In this document: positions 19,168-32,880 of the stretch, one piece after another
How the letters are laid out: every line of letters starts with the position of its first letter
Numbering within the stretch: the first letter of the stretch is position 1
From: Linderina pennispora
Taxonomy: Eukaryota > Kickxellomycota > Kickxellomycetes > Kickxellales > Kickxellaceae
DNA: 64,000 nucleotides
NCBI RefSeq assembly: GCF_002104995.1
Contig: NW_024468257.1
Coordinates: 682,001-746,000, forward strand
Reading direction: 5' to 3'
The notes under the pieces: model-generated
What the model was told of the DNA's origin: nothing
Databases searched by the model: none
What the model saw: the letters and a program-made list of their open reading frames with translations, nothing else
Program-made: the position numbers and the translations under genes

Positions 19168-20037
19168 ATGGACTACCGGCGGGAACCACGCGAAAACAAC
19201 ATAGTATTTGTAGGCAACGTGCCCTTCGACACAACCGAAGAGCAGCTAATCGGCATCCTCCGGCAAGCGGGACCGGTGACCGAATTCCGGCTCGTCTTCG
19301 ATCGTGAAAGCGGCAAACAGCGTGGATTCGGATTCTGTGAATATGCCGATATCCAGATTGCTGCCAGCGCAGTTAAAAACCTCTCGGGGACACTAGTAGG
19401 CGGGCGGCCCATGAAGCTGGATTTTGCTGAGCGCGAGGTGATCCGTCGACACTTCAACACCGACGGGCTGTCGCTTAGCGGCGCACCGGGGTCTGCACAG
19501 CTGCCGCCGCCGCCGAAAAAGGTAGATGTGGAGACGGTGAATGAGGTCGTAGGGCCGTTGAATGAGCAGCAGAAGAGCGAGCTGATTGCGCAGTTCCAGA
19601 CCTTCGCCAAGCGCAACCTGCATGTGGCCAGGCGCGAGCTAATGGAAAATCCGGCACTGGCTCACGCATTGTACTGTGCGCTGGGGTCGCTGGACCTGGC
19701 GAGCCCGGAGGACTTGAAGCGCGCGGTGCGCGGGGCCGGCAGATCGGGGTCGACAGGCTCGGTGCCGCGGTACCCGCCGCCGCCCATGGCCACAATGCAG
19801 CCGGTGCCAGCCCAGTACCCGTCACAACGGCCGCCGCCGCCGCCGCCCATGCCGGTGGTAGGTGGGGCAGCCCCGATTTCATTGCCAAAGCCACAGATTC
19901 CCCAAGCCAGTGCACCCGAGATTGACAATGAGCAGGTTATTAACCAGCTGCTGAGTCTGACGGACGAGCAGCTGGCGCAGCTGCCCGAGGAGCACCGGAT
20001 CAAGATCATGGAGCTGCGGAGCCAGTTCCAGGCATAA
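19168..20037 (+). CDS. cleavage stimulation factor subunit 2 (CstF64/Rna15)
   Basis: RNA-binding subunit of the mRNA 3'-end cleavage and polyadenylation machinery, which recognises U/GU-rich elements downstream of poly(A) sites. The 289-residue protein has an N-terminal RRM (about 11-88) with RNP2 IVFVGNVPF and RNP1 KQRGFGFCEY. A hinge domain (about 120-190: VVGPLNEQQKSELIAQFQTF...LMENPALAHALYCAL) binds CstF77/Rna14 and symplekin. A Pro-rich linker follows, then the C-terminal three-helix bundle (NEQVINQLLSLTDEQLAQLP...RIKIMELRSQF). All conserved parts are present and no intron is needed. The start at 19168 is the first ATG in frame with the RRM. Confidence 0.95.
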   Translation: MDYRREPRENNIVFVGNVPFDTTEEQLIGILRQAGPVTEFRLVFDRESGKQRGFGFCEYADIQIAASAVKNLSGTLVGGRPMKLDFAEREVIRRHFNTDGLSLSGAPGSAQLPPPPKKVDVETVNEVVGPLNEQQKSELIAQFQTFAKRNLHVARRELMENPALAHALYCALGSLDLASPEDLKRAVRGAGRSGSTGSVPRYPPPPMATMQPVPAQYPSQRPPPPPPMPVVGGAAPISLPKPQIPQASAPEIDNEQVINQLLSLTDEQLAQLPEEHRIKIMELRSQFQA

Positions 20038-20189
20038 CCAGGGGGCTTTCTAGCACAAGTCACTCAATTGATATTATACGGCCATAACATGCGTCACTAC
20101 TGGCATACGTCAATGGCCTGCTACGAACGAAAAAATAAAACAAAATAAAAATAAAGGCATCCACATAGCTAGCAATATCACCTTTCACA

Positions 20190-20667
20190 ATGTCCTCTGG
20201 CAACGTCGTGCTCGAAACCTCCATGGGCCCGATCACCATCGAGCTCTACTGGCACGAAGCCCCGCGCACCTGCAAAAACTTTTACGAGCTCGCTCGCCGC
20301 GGCTCCTACAACTCTGTGATCTTCCACCGCATCATCGCGGACTTCATGATCCAGGGCGGCGACCCCACCGGCACCGGCCGCGGCGGCTCGTCCATATACG
20401 GCGGCAAGTTCGAAGACGAAATCACAAGGGCGCTCAAGCACACGGGCGCTGGTGTGCTCAGCATGGCCAACTCGGGACCAAACACCAATGGCTCGCAGTT
20501 CTTCATTACGCTGGCACCCACGCCGCACCTGGACGGCAAGCACACGGTGTTTGGCAGGGTCAAGGAGGGCATGGACGTCGTGCGGAGGATGGGCCTGGTC
20601 GCCACCGATAGAAACGACCGGACCGCGCGAAGACGTCCGCATCCTGCGCGCGGTGGCTACAAACTAG
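20190..20667 (+). CDS. cyclophilin PPIL1-type peptidyl-prolyl isomerase (apparent frameshift)
   Basis: Single-domain cyclophilin of the PPIL1/CypE class, a spliceosome-associated peptidyl-prolyl cis-trans isomerase that works with SKIP/Prp45. It opens with [21 protein letters not shown] and keeps the active-site blocks [35 protein letters not shown] and [10 protein letters not shown]. Near 20620 the frame must skip one base: after VATDRNDR the continuation [13 protein letters not shown] with a TAG at 20665 is the normal PPIL1 ending. The unshifted frame runs on for about 27 aberrant residues. With the shift the protein is 158 residues, close to the family length. The extra base is most likely a sequence error. 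Confidence 0.9.
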
Positions 20668-20722
20668 CATCGAATTTTTCTTTTTTACGTTTGTTAGGAA
20701 ATCACGTAGAAAAATAGATTCT

Positions 20723-23700
20723 TTAAAGCATATCAGCATCCTCTTCAATTGTTGACTGCGGGTCCTCGCCAAACAGCGATGCATGCGTATCGTCATTGTC
20801 TGATGGCAACGTCGCTGCGGCTCAGCTGCGGACTTGCCAGGCCCACAGGCCCGATCTCCGCCAGCGCCTCGACGTTGCCCGCAAACTCGTGTTCCTCGTC
20901 GGCATCCATAAAATCGCCTGAGGGTGACGGCATCGCCAAGTCCAGGTCAGGCATCACCGCAGCCGACCCTGCAATCGGCGAGCCCGGCACACGCTCACTC
21001 CTCTCCTTCTCTGCCTCCTCAAATCTGGCAATCAGCTCATTGATCTTTGCCGCCGCTGAGTCCCCTGCATGCTCGCCCTCTCGCCGTTGCCGGTAGAACA
21101 GCATGTAAGCAGCAGATGTCTTGACGCCATCAGGGCTGCCCACCGGGGACACATGCGAGTCGTTGAAGTCATACCACTCGCGGTCCTCGGGATTCAGCGC
21201 ATATGCCGTGTAGTGCCCGCCGCCGATCCCGCCGTAGTGGTTGCACACTGCAATTAGATCGTAGACCAGCGCGCTCCCGTCAAGCTTGCTCACCACAGTC
21301 TTGGTCAGATCCAGCCCCGTGATTGGGAAATCCACAAATGCATCGAGCTTGTCACGCCACGCCCGCGAGTGCTGGAACCGCTTCAGGTGCACCACCAAGA
21401 TCTCCTGGCACCCGCCACAAATCAAACTTTTTCGTCGCCTGCTGGTGCTCCTTACACTGGCCTGCAGTACCACAGATCCTCCTCGCCCAGCTCCTCTGCG
21501 CGTGTAAACTCCGCCAGGCACTCCTCCAGCGTGATTGTCCGCTGCGCGCGCTGCACCAATGACGGCCGGCGCGCTGTGCGCGGAGGCTCCGACACTGCCA
21601 GATCGGTCACCGCAGGCAGGCCAGTGTACTTTGACGCGTCCTCCATTACTGGCATTGCGAACTGGTCCGCTCGGCCGAAATCGAACAGCGAGTCGAGCCG
21701 CGGTTCCATGGTGGGCTCGTCCAGTAGCAGCTCCGCAAACAGCGCGCGAGCTCCCTCCGGATCCCACTCGCAGATCAGCGTATCGCCGGTGTTCAGCTTA
21801 ACCTCTGCTGCTCATAATGTCTGTAAACGACAGTGCAGCGGTGGCTGCCGCCATATCGTCGTCCGAGTCATTCGGACTGTTCTGCGTCTTGGTTGACTGC
21901 GCATCAGACTCGCCATCATCACCCCCTAGCACCTCGACAGGATACTCCTCACTGCCTGTCATTTTCCTGCTGCTGTGGCTCCTCGGGGGCCACAGCCTCA
22001 TTCGCGCTCTCTTCTAGAGCAGACACTACTGTGATCAGCTGCTTCGCCTCGCCATCGCTCTCATTCTCCTCATTATCAGACTTTGCCCGCTTGGGCGTTG
22101 CCCGCCCGCCGACCTCAGGCTCGTTATCCGACTCGCTGTTATCCCACCGCCCACCATCATCGTCCGAGCGCATCCGCCTGCGCGACTGCTGCAAAGCAGG
22201 CACATCATCATCAACCGACATCTGCGACAGCGCGACAGGTGCTTTCTCCTCTGACGCCGGCACAAGCGGCTCGCAGTTATCGTTGGTCAGACGGTCTTCA
22301 AACGGTCTAAACGAGTTCGGCGTACTGCGGCGGCCCATTGGCATATACGACAGATACGACATGTTGCGGCGCTGGAACCGCGGACCCGATGGCCCTGCGC
22401 GGTGCACGCTAAGTGACACTGCACGGCCCAGCAACTCCAGCAGCCGCCCCGTGTCAGAGCCGCCATTTCCAGAACCACCCTCATGTGCATCCTTGAGCTG
22501 CTCGATTAGCTTGGACATGTCAACGGTGGTCCAGCGCGCCAGCACCGTCGCAATCTGCAGGTACAGGTCGCCCATGGTTTGCTCGGCCCTCGGCAGCGTG
22601 ACGATCAGTGGCTTCGAGATGATATCCGGCGCATAGCTGTAGCGGAACGACGAGCTCGACGACCCATCATCACCCTTGCTGCACAGGAGCTGTACCACCA
22701 CAGACTCAGTCGACAGCGGGTCTTCAGCAACCTCCTCGACGCTGGCATCCAGCTCGTACATGACCACAGAGTCGGAGTCGCTGATATCTGCCAGGGGGTC
22801 CTCGTCACTGTAGATCTGATAGATACGCCCCGACGACACATCGCATGCCAGCAGGACGCGAAGCATCGCACTGTTTGAAATGCGCGACCATTCTGCTTCA
22901 ATTGCTTGACCGAGTCGTCCTTGCACACCAGCAAATTCATATGCGTGGCATGGACCGAACTATTGAGCGGCACCAGCGATACATCGAGCCACTTTTGGCG
23001 CTGCACGGGCAGCGGCAGCGTCAGATACATGAACGGGATCAAAGGTCACCGACACGTTCTCGCACTTGGGGCACACCAGCGTGCTCTTGTATTGGCCCTG
23101 GAACAGATCCACCACCACGCTGTCGTTGCGCTTCTTGTAGATCTCCCACTGCTCGCCAGCCACCTCCGCGTCGGGTCGCCCATTGGCGTCCGGCACCTCA
23201 ATATATGGCTTGCTGAGGATCCGGTTCAGGTCCTCGTGCAGCCCGTCCAGCAAAAACGCCAGGAACTCGGGTGCGTCCTGCTGGTTGTACCCGCGGAACT
23301 GCGGCGCCCACTGTGCAATCGTCTGCTTGAAGGCCCGTGGAGCATATGCCCCTCGGCCCAGCTCCCACATGGCCTTGCTGAGCCGCCCATACGACGATGC
23401 CACGGCACCCTTCATACCCAGCGGGTTGTCGCGATTCAGCTCGCTCGTGTATACATTCGACACAAAGTACCGCGTCAGCTCGCCAATGTGGCCCAGGCAC
23501 TGCAGCGCCGAGTTCATGAAGCACGTGTTTCCCAGGTTGTTCAGCCCGCACAGGTAGTGTTCCTGCGACACGGCCCGCGCCAGCAATGCGGTGCTAGCGT
23601 CGGTCGACACGAACCCGCTGGTCACCTCGTTGGCGTCCTCACTGCTGGCCTCGTTGCCGCTATCTGATGCCGACCCAAACCCAGCGCGCTCTCGCCGCCC

Positions 23701-24729
23701 TGATGGCGTGAACAGTGCTGCCGCACTCACACTTGACGCATCGTCGGCTTCCGAGCCCGCGCGCAGATCTCCCATGGCAAGCCCCATCATTTCCTTGGGC
23801 ACCGTCATCATCCACACTGCCGAGTCCTCCAGAATCCCTGCCGCCACCAGCGATGTCGATTTATCTTCCATCACCCCGATCAGCCGGCTCTCCGAGCCCG
23901 CCCCGTGGTCCGCATCATCTACCACCGCAGCCTCATACGACGGCGGGCTCGCATCAGAATGCGCCTCCTCCTTTTTGCCCCCGCGGATGCTGGATGACGG
24001 CAGATACAGTGATATATCGTCGCCCTCCGCCAGTCCAAACGCCGTTCTGACCCGGAACTCGAGCTCGCTCAGCGGCGCCGCTAGCGAAATGGCTATCCTC
24101 TTCGCTGGCTCCTCCTCGTTAATGAGTGACGAAACAAAAACTGATGGCGGGTACAGCTCCAGTCGTGCAGCACCGTGCTCATCGGCCACTGCCACGCGCC
24201 GCACCTCCCGGTTGTCCTTCAGCCCAAACAGCCGCACCATCTCCGCCCACGCCCGCTCCGGCACCGCCTCAAAGGCCTCGCCCATCTGCAGATCCGGCAG
24301 CAGCTCGCCGTCCATGTCTGTGATGCCAGAGTTGTCGATTGCGCCGATGTCGGAACTCGTGATCCCAGAAAACGACTCCTGCCAGCGCGTGTACCACCTG
24401 CGGTCCACCAGATACCATGCGCTGCCCAGTGTCATCGACGCTTGGTCAATTTCCGCCTGCAGCGCCCCCGCTGATGCATCTAGCGCGACCTCCTGCGAGG
24501 AGCTATGTGTGCCACCTGAGAATCCTGCCGCCTTGGGTGCTGGCGATGGGTAGGTCACTGCAACGCTGCCCTCGTATGGCTCCGACGGCGTGTGGCAGTA
24601 CGAAGGTACGCTCGAATTGCTGGCGCCTAGTGTTGCTGCGAGCGCCAGGTTGAGACTGGCGCCCAGGCCTGTCGAATGGCCTTCGTCCAAGCCCGCGATG
24701 TCGGCCGGCGATGATTCATTCTCCGACAT
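20723..24729 (-). CDS. ubiquitin carboxyl-terminal hydrolase, USP4/11/15 (Ubp12) type
   Basis: Deubiquitinating cysteine protease of about 1,300 residues. Order from the ATG at 24729: a Ser-rich N terminus, a DUSP domain ([19 protein letters not shown], about 95-200), a Ubl-like region and acidic linker, then the catalytic domain. The Cys box is [19 protein letters not shown] (about 395); [17 protein letters not shown] follows. The domain is split, as in USP4/15, by a long acidic insertion. The second half holds [14 protein letters not shown] and the His box [10 protein letters not shown]. The tail is acidic. Seven single-base frame changes are needed (near 23045, 22895, 21960, 21800, 21470, 21405 and 20805), six of them extra bases. 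With the last one corrected the protein ends in an acidic tail at 20723, 55 bases from the PPIL1 stop. All catalytic residues are retained. Confidence 0.9.
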
Positions 24730-25032
24730 TCTATGTAAGCCTTATGCTTCCTCTATTAGGACTTTTCAAGTGGAACAGAGCTGGAGAGGATAAAAAGAGT
24801 AGGGCGAGACAAAAAATAACGTTAGAAAGTAAATAAGGAAAAAAGAGCGAAAAAATTGTCGAGTAAACAGAAAGCAAGTGGGAGACCGCTTTGGCTATTT
24901 TTTTTCTAATGCTACTGTGGCTCTCCATGCCTAGACAGCAAAAACATATCCCGCAGTTCACCTTGATGACGCGTCCATGTTTTTTCAACTATTTATTTTA
25001 CACAAATGAATTGCAGTGTTTGAATAAGGCGT
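24730..25032. other. intergenic, USP promoter and H4 3' flank
   Basis: About 300 AT-rich bases between the H4 stop codon and the USP start, both on the minus strand. Nothing else recognised. Confidence 0.6.
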
Positions 25033-26285
<1,253 letters not shown>

Positions 26286-26514
26286 AGCGCTGACCAATTT
26301 GCTCTAGTCCGATTTTCGTGTTTGATGTTGTAGGAGACCTTGTGTTTTCTCGTAGGGACCATCGGCTAGGGCAGACTGGGCCCAGAATACCGATTCTTTG
26401 TCTGTACATTTACTTGGTCTAATAAAAACCATAAAAGAATATACGCGTCCCCCGCATGTGTATCCTTTCCCAATGTGCATTTCCTGTGCCTGGACAATTT
26501 CGTATATCTACACA

Positions 26515-27176
26515 ATGGTTTCGCGGAACGTCGAGCGGCACGCGCTCAATGCCCTGATGGACATCTACAAGGCCGGGCGGTCTTGGGACGGCTGGAACTC
26601 TGACGGCGTCACCCTCGCCAACTCTCTCATCAACGACCTCCTCCAGCTTCGCAACTCCCAGGAACCCGCCGTCTGGCACCCCAGCACCACCCTGCTATTC
26701 CCTGACCTCGCCTCTAAATACACCACAGCAATGCTCTCCAGCGCGCGCACCAAACTCAACCAGCTCATGCACAAAATCTCAATGATGCAGAAGCAGATCG
26801 ACAGAATGCTAGCAGCTGCCGACGAACTAACCAAGCTCATCCCACCTGCTGCGTCTGCGCAGTCTGCAGAGCCGCTTGCATTCGGCTCACTGCAAAAATT
26901 TTCAGACTGGGCGCACGTCAGTGTGCAAAGGCGTATACAGACGCCGTAGAGTTCCGCAGCACGCATGCTGCCCAGCTGCTATCCACCATCGAGTGCTTGG
27001 AGCAAAACTCAGAGGCACCGCCAGATGCCCTGGACAGCGACCGCCAGATGACCAACCTCTCCATATGGCTACACGCACCGGGGCTCAAGGAATCCCGACT
27101 TTCCGATACCTGTCCCCTGACAGTGGCCGATTTCGACGACATGCTGAGAGCCGAGCTTGGAATAGACGAGATTTAA
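26515..27176 (+). CDS. CINP-like protein (CDK2-interacting protein family), apparent frameshift
   Basis: About 220 residues from the ATG at 26515. The N-terminal part (ALNALMDIYKAGRSWDGWNS, then TLANSLINDLLQL) and a central coiled coil (TKLNQLMHKISMMQKQIDRML) resemble animal CINP, a replication and checkpoint factor. After a required frame change near 26925 (one base lost or two gained) it continues to QMTNLSIWLHAPG and LTVADFDDMLRAELG, matching the LSMWLHQP...LESMLLETG ending of CINP. The similarity is modest but placed correctly at both ends. The stop codon TAA at 27174..27176 overlaps the stop of the convergent secreted-protein gene. Confidence 0.6.
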
Positions 27177-27610
27177 TTGTTGACTTCGCTAATAACACTA
27201 AGCTTTGTCTCCTCTAACCCCTCGTCTTCCATCTCCTGCAGCACCACCGTCTTGGTGTCAACAAACTTGGGTCTGTTCTTCAGAATCTTGACCCCAATGA
27301 TGTCTACGAGCTGGCGGATGCGCTGGTGCTGCTCGTCTGTATGCTTGCCGTTTGCGTCGACAAACTGCAGCATGTCATAGACGGTCTCGTACCCGGCACG
27401 TGTGCCCTGTGACCACCGGTTGAGCCTGCCCGCGCTGTGCCGGAACCCCATGGTCTCTGATAGCCCGTGGAACAGTTCTTCGAGCGGATACTGGCTTGTT
27501 CCGCGCTCCAGGACTTTGAGCAGGTCCGTGATCATCTTGTCTTCGACAGAAGTCAGGCTGAACACGACTGAAGCAAGTGGAGCGAAGGCTAGGATGCTAA
27601 ATGCACGCAT
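27173..27610 (-). CDS. small secreted protein, unknown family
   Basis: A 145-residue intronless open frame from the ATG at 27610. The first about 20 residues (MRAFSILAFAPLASVVFSLT) form a hydrophobic signal peptide with a small-residue cleavage region. The mature part is charged and mostly helical (VEDKMITDLLKVLERG, HQRIRQLVDIIGVKILKN), with no cysteines and no recognised domain. It ends in an acidic tail. The stop codon is in the palindrome TTAA shared with the CINP-like gene on the other strand. Function unknown; a secreted or vacuolar protein is likely. Confidence 0.65.
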   Translation of the reverse strand: MRAFSILAFAPLASVVFSLTSVEDKMITDLLKVLERGTSQYPLEELFHGLSETMGFRHSAGRLNRWSQGTRAGYETVYDMLQFVDANGKHTDEQHQRIRQLVDIIGVKILKNRPKFVDTKTVVLQEMEDEGLEETKLSVISEVNN

Positions 27611-28531
27611 GGTTGATGAATTAAATACAGATGGTAGGATGCACTATAGATACACAGAGTATTTGGTGAATGTCGAGGTGATGCTGTACTTTAAATACTC
27701 TATGTCTCTAAGACATTTTCTCAGAATGATAATTACTCACATATCAATATCCTCAGCATCAAGGTACATTTTTCACATCTGTTCCCCGCACATGTGATCC
27801 ACACTGTTCGCATCCTACTTACCTATTCCCCACGCAAGGAACTATTTTCCTCCAAATTCCAAACCGTGAGTACAAACAACGCAAATTACTCGCACGTTTT
27901 ATTTCGAGATTCTAGTACTGAGGAGCCGATGTATTGCGAGTAGTTAGCGTACCTACTGAGCTCCAGCTGAAGATCGATTGCTCGGTTTTACATATTAAAT
28001 GTACTATGAAAACTGGGTGTCAATTGCTCATAGTCATGAGCAGATTTCAATCACCATTGGACCTTGAACGGTCGTGTTTAGATCCCGTATTAGGATTCCC
28101 GCTATGCAGTCAACTGTAAACTGCCAATAGGTTTGGCAACATCCTTCTTCGCTTGTGCACTAAACGCCCGCAGCTTCTGGTGATTACTAATTGGGCTTCT
28201 CAGTAGGGCAACCACCCAGGTGGTGAGAGTAGGCTCGAGTATTCACGCTTATCCAGCCGCCTTTAGCAACAAAGACTCAGAAGGCACTGAGTGATTAGAA
28301 ATCGCCCCTTATCAGGCAGAGCCGACTCGTTTTGTAAACATACGCATCAACAACCATGCCCCAGCTAGTGGCTACTCTGTAGCCAATAAATAACAAAGAC
28401 TATACTTGGCTAATATGAGCCATCACTAACTGCTGACGGCGGTAACATATAGCGATGGTACCCACATATATTGTCATGCCTTTCATAGAACACCGAACCG
28501 AGTAGGTATCAGAAAATCTCTCAGAAAAAGC
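27611..28531. other. intergenic, nothing recognised
   Basis: About 920 bases of AT-rich DNA between the secreted protein start and the 3' end of the ABC transporter. Only short frames; no RNA gene or repeat was recognised. Confidence 0.55.
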
Positions 28532-31500
28532 TCAAGAGGAAATGGCCTGGACCTTCTCATTGAACTCCATACTCTCGACGAGGTTTTTGAACAGGGAGTT
28601 CTGTGCCAATAGGTTGACCGGAGTGTCAAACTCGGCGACCCTGCCCTGATCCATGACCAGGATCCGGTCGCTGTCCATGACGGTCCTGAGCCGGTGCGCA
28701 ATGGTCAAGATTGTGCAGCCCTTGAATTCCTCACGGATAACCCGCTGCATGATTTGGTCCGTCTTTGTATCGATATTTGCCGTCGCCTCATCGAGAACCA
28801 AGATCTTGCGCTCCCAGAGCAGTGCGCGACACAAACTAACGAGCTGGCGCTGTCCGACGCTAAAGTTTTTCCCGTCATCCTCCACCCACTTGTCCAGACC
28901 TGTTCCTTCGACCCACGGACCACTCTTATCGTCATCAATATCGCAAGTCTGTGTTGGCTTATCGACAAGATCTTCGATATGGCCCTTGCGAATTGCAACC
29001 CAAATCTCGTCGTCAGTGAACTTGTTCAGCGGGTCCAGATTCTCGCGAATGGTGCCAGCAAATAGAGCCGGATCCTGTGGAATGATGCTGATCTTGGAGC
29101 GAAGTTCTTGGAGACCAATTGTTGAAATGTCCACTCCGTCGATGAAGATAGAGCCACCTGCTGGCTCGATTAGGCGCAGTAGTGCGTATGTCAGCGATGA
29201 CTTGCCAGCAGCAGTGCGTCCGACGATACCAACTTTCTCCTTGCAGCCAACTGAAAACGAAATGTCGTTCAGAACGGTGTCCAGATTCTCACGATATCTC
29301 ATGCTGTAATTCCTGAACTCGACAGTGCCATCGGTTGGCCAGCTCTGAAGTGGCTGCGATTCCTCGATGGTCGTAGGTGCCTCGCGTGGAAGTCCAGTAT
29401 AGACAAAGTATTTTGAAAGTAAAGGTAGCTCCTGCTTGAGGTTATGGCCAGCATTAGAAACCTTCTTGGTACCAGTCAGCATAATCTCTACAAGACGCAT
29501 TACCATCTCAACCTCGCCTGGCACAGATTTTATGCCCGATGTGGACGTTCGCCAAACCTGATACAGCAGCATAGCAGACTTGACCACCATAGTGACTAGA
29601 ACATCCAGAGTATATGTCGATTTTACTAGTAGGTTGTTATGCAACACGATATTGCTGTAGTTTGCAATTCGAGAAGCACACACTTGCAAATGTATACCAA
29701 GGACTCCCTGGATACGCATTACCTCCTGGCCATCCGTAATTACCTTAATGGACGTTAAAGGTATATACTTGGAGGTGGAGTAAAACACACCATTAAGCCT
29801 TTTATACGCCACACTGATCATCTGACTTGCTAGGAACGCTGCTGCAGCTGTAGGCAAAACGACAGTAAGCACCATGGGCATCCGCTGAACACCATGTATA
29901 ATCGCATTCAAGGCGTAGAGGGCACCTAGTACTTGCTGGCAGATCTGATATGGAAGCGAATTGCAGATATTAGCTCGGTTCCAGTTGAAAAGGATGGCGA
30001 TTTTTTCACTCGGGAGGCTCTCAAACTGCGACAATGGCATGTGGAGAAGCGTGCCAAGCAGCTCAGTTCGAGTATGCTCCCGTAAACGTGCAGACCACAA
30101 TCCTTCCTGAATCCAGCCACCAACCATACCTAATTGGAGCTGAAGCATGTTGGCCAAGGCGTTCATAAGCAGATACATTTGCAGCGACTGGGCCATGCTC
30201 TCCCTGTTGTTGTCCATGACCAAATCCAAGCGCAAGCTGTCAACGTAGAACGTCGCATAGGCACCAGCTGCTTGGATCGCAAATGTTACCCCAACGATAT
30301 GCAATCCGCTCATCCTCAGATATCGCCACATGTACGACCACTGAAACTGCGGGATGCCAATCTCCGGGTCAATGGTGAATTGGCCAGATCCTCCATCACT
30401 GCTCTTGGACAAATCTTCATAATCCTCTGACGGCGATTTTGGCGGGCTCTGAGTAAACGCCTACAGGATGCTGATCCACGATATCTGCTACGCCGTTTGT
30501 CAGTGCAATGACCTTATCCGCCAGCGGGACGACATGCTCGGCGTGTGTGACCAGGATACGCGTCTTGTCACTGATCACTCCACTGCCAACAAGCACATTT
30601 TCGATTAGATGCCGCTCGACATGTGCATCAACCGCCGCCAGTAGGTCATCCAAAACATAGATGTCTGCGCGGGAGTAAATAGCACGGGCCAGTGCCAGCC
30701 GCACCTTCTGTCCGCCAGACAGGTTGATACCACGCGGTCCGATCTCTGACAAATCCTGCGCCGGGAACAGCTTGACATCCTGGGCTAGTGCGCACGCCTT
30801 GACAACGCGCCAGTAGAACTTCTCGTCAAACGCCTGGCCAAACAGCACGTTTTCACGGAATGTCCCATTCATGATCCATGGCTTCTGACTGACATACCCA
30901 ATCCGACCGTATGTGCACCCTGTGCCTGAAACCAGCGGCATCTCACTGCAGATAGCAGATAACAGGGACGACTTTCCGCTTCCGATTCTGCCGACAACAA
31001 CTGCGAACTCACCAGTCTTGACACACAATGTCGTTGGTGCAAGAGTGAACTTGTCAGGACCCCACTGGAACGCACACCTATCGAGCTCCACTGCAGTATC
31101 GCCTACTTGAGCCAGTGCGTTCGATGTATCCTGTTAGGATTGTCTTCGAATAGTTTCTCCAGTGCAGTTGCATGCTTATAGATGCTTCGAATATCAGACG
31201 AAATACTTGAACACCTCAAGGCAAATCCTGCGATATGTGTTGCCGACGACACCACAAACATCACTTCAGTAAATGCCAATGTTCCGGATGACTGAAGATA
31301 TGATGCAACTGTCAGAGCAGTCGCAAGTTGAGTCGCTGAACTGCCGACGAGGGTGACGATGTAGTTAACGATGCGCCAGAATAGGGGTGGAACGTATCGT
31401 GAGCGGTCTGGATATCCACGCACACGCTGAAACGCTTGCTCCCATCCATAAAACTTGACCGTGCTCATACTCCGAAGTAGAATGTCCTAGATTCTATACG

Positions 31501-32880
31501 AATCTAGGTCTGACTTTGGCCTTGCTCAACTTCTCCAGCGCCTCAAGCTTAGCTGTAACCAGATTCCGCGCAATAGAAAATACGACCATGAAAGCAACCG
31601 GTAGAGCAGCATGCCACCCAACCTTGGAGATAAGCAACCGGAATGCTGAGAAAGCTCGCTACCGACTGGCTGAGCATACTGAGCACATCGTCTACTTTAT
31701 AAGCCATACGGTACGTGTCTTCTGAGATAGTCTCACGATACCCTTCACCTGTAAGCTGCTCACCATTCCGTGATGTTTTGATCGCGAGGAGCTTGTTACG
31801 CATAACATCGAGGATCTCCCAGTAGGCGTGGCCCTTTGAATTCCTGATGATACTCGCCGATCACGGAGAACATGGACAATGCGCTCCATATTGCACACAG
31901 TGCAAATACCCTAGAGTCCTCTGTATTGGTTTCCCGGTCCACTGCGCCAATAATCATCACAAACACAATGCCCTTGTAATACGCACAGAGGTGGATGACC
32001 ATGTCGATGATGGCCAGAGAAAGCATTCGCTTCCAAGCAATGGCCAGAAATCCACGCAGTACAAAGTAGATCTTGCTTCGTATCGAACTGCAGCTTCTCA
32101 ATTCCGCATAAAGTCCACTTGTATCCCTTCCTCGTCTGTGCATATCCTTTAGCAGACAGGTCACCCTTAGAGCAAAATCGTATAAGAGCAAGTGTACCGA
32201 AACCCAGCACATACCTCGTATACCTGCGTATTTCTCTCTGCGTCAAAGGAGTGAGCATGCACCACGCAATACCAAGGTGGGACAGAGCACTTGTTAACAA
32301 GCAAATATTCAGGTGAGGTACTGAGAAGACAACCATGAGAATGGCACGGGCGACGTTCAGGAATGCAGTGCCATCGCTGACCATACGGCAAGACAGGGTA
32401 TACCCGAGCACAGTTACTGATGCCAGCAGCGAGGCAGTTGAGACTAAGGCGGACTGTTGGTAATAGACGCGGCAAGAGAGGCGAGGCAAACCAGCGCTGA
32501 GGGCAATAGCAGTGCGTTTCTGTTTCTGAACCGGTGTCGTCAAGGATCCTTTCCAGGTGTCCATAGTCAAAGTAGCAGCAGTCAGTGATGCATCTGCGAT
32601 CGCTCCGAGAGTCCTAATTGTGAGATTACCAGTTAGCATCTGCGTAGCCATCACTAGACTATGTATTTCAAAATAATACGTACATCTGGGACATGATGGT
32701 GTCAAAGACACTATTAAGAATATCCATATTCAACGGTAGGAACGATGATGAGAGGGAATGAGGAGCGAGACAAGGGTTTGGGTTGCCGCATCCCTTGACA
32801 ACCCTTGCAAAAGATGGCTCAGGGAAATGCAGCCATGAATGCATCAGACGTGGATCGGCAGTTTCCGAATACATGGGCAT
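28532..32880 (-). CDS. ABC transporter, ABCC/MRP (Ycf1-like) full-length type (apparent frameshifts)
   Basis: ATP-driven exporter of conjugates, probably on the vacuolar or plasma membrane. Exon 1 runs from the ATG at 32880 to 32684; a 70-nt intron (32614..32683; GTACGT donor, GCTAAC branch, TTAG acceptor) follows. Order: N-terminal membrane domain TMD0, TMD1 (GIVFVMIIGAVDRETNTE; STVKFYGWEQAF), NBD1 (Walker A VVVGRIGSGKSSLLS, signature NLSGGQK, Walker B IYVLDDLLAAVD), TMD2, NBD2 (Walker A VGRTAAGKSSLT, signature FSVGQRQ, Walker B ILVLDEATANID). The Walker A of NBD2 has Ala where Gly is usual. Frame changes are needed at about 32060, 31835, 31605, 31490, 31110 and 30430. Near 31490 stops occur in two frames, so that spot is either error-dense or truly damaged. 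Otherwise all motifs are intact. Confidence 0.88.
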
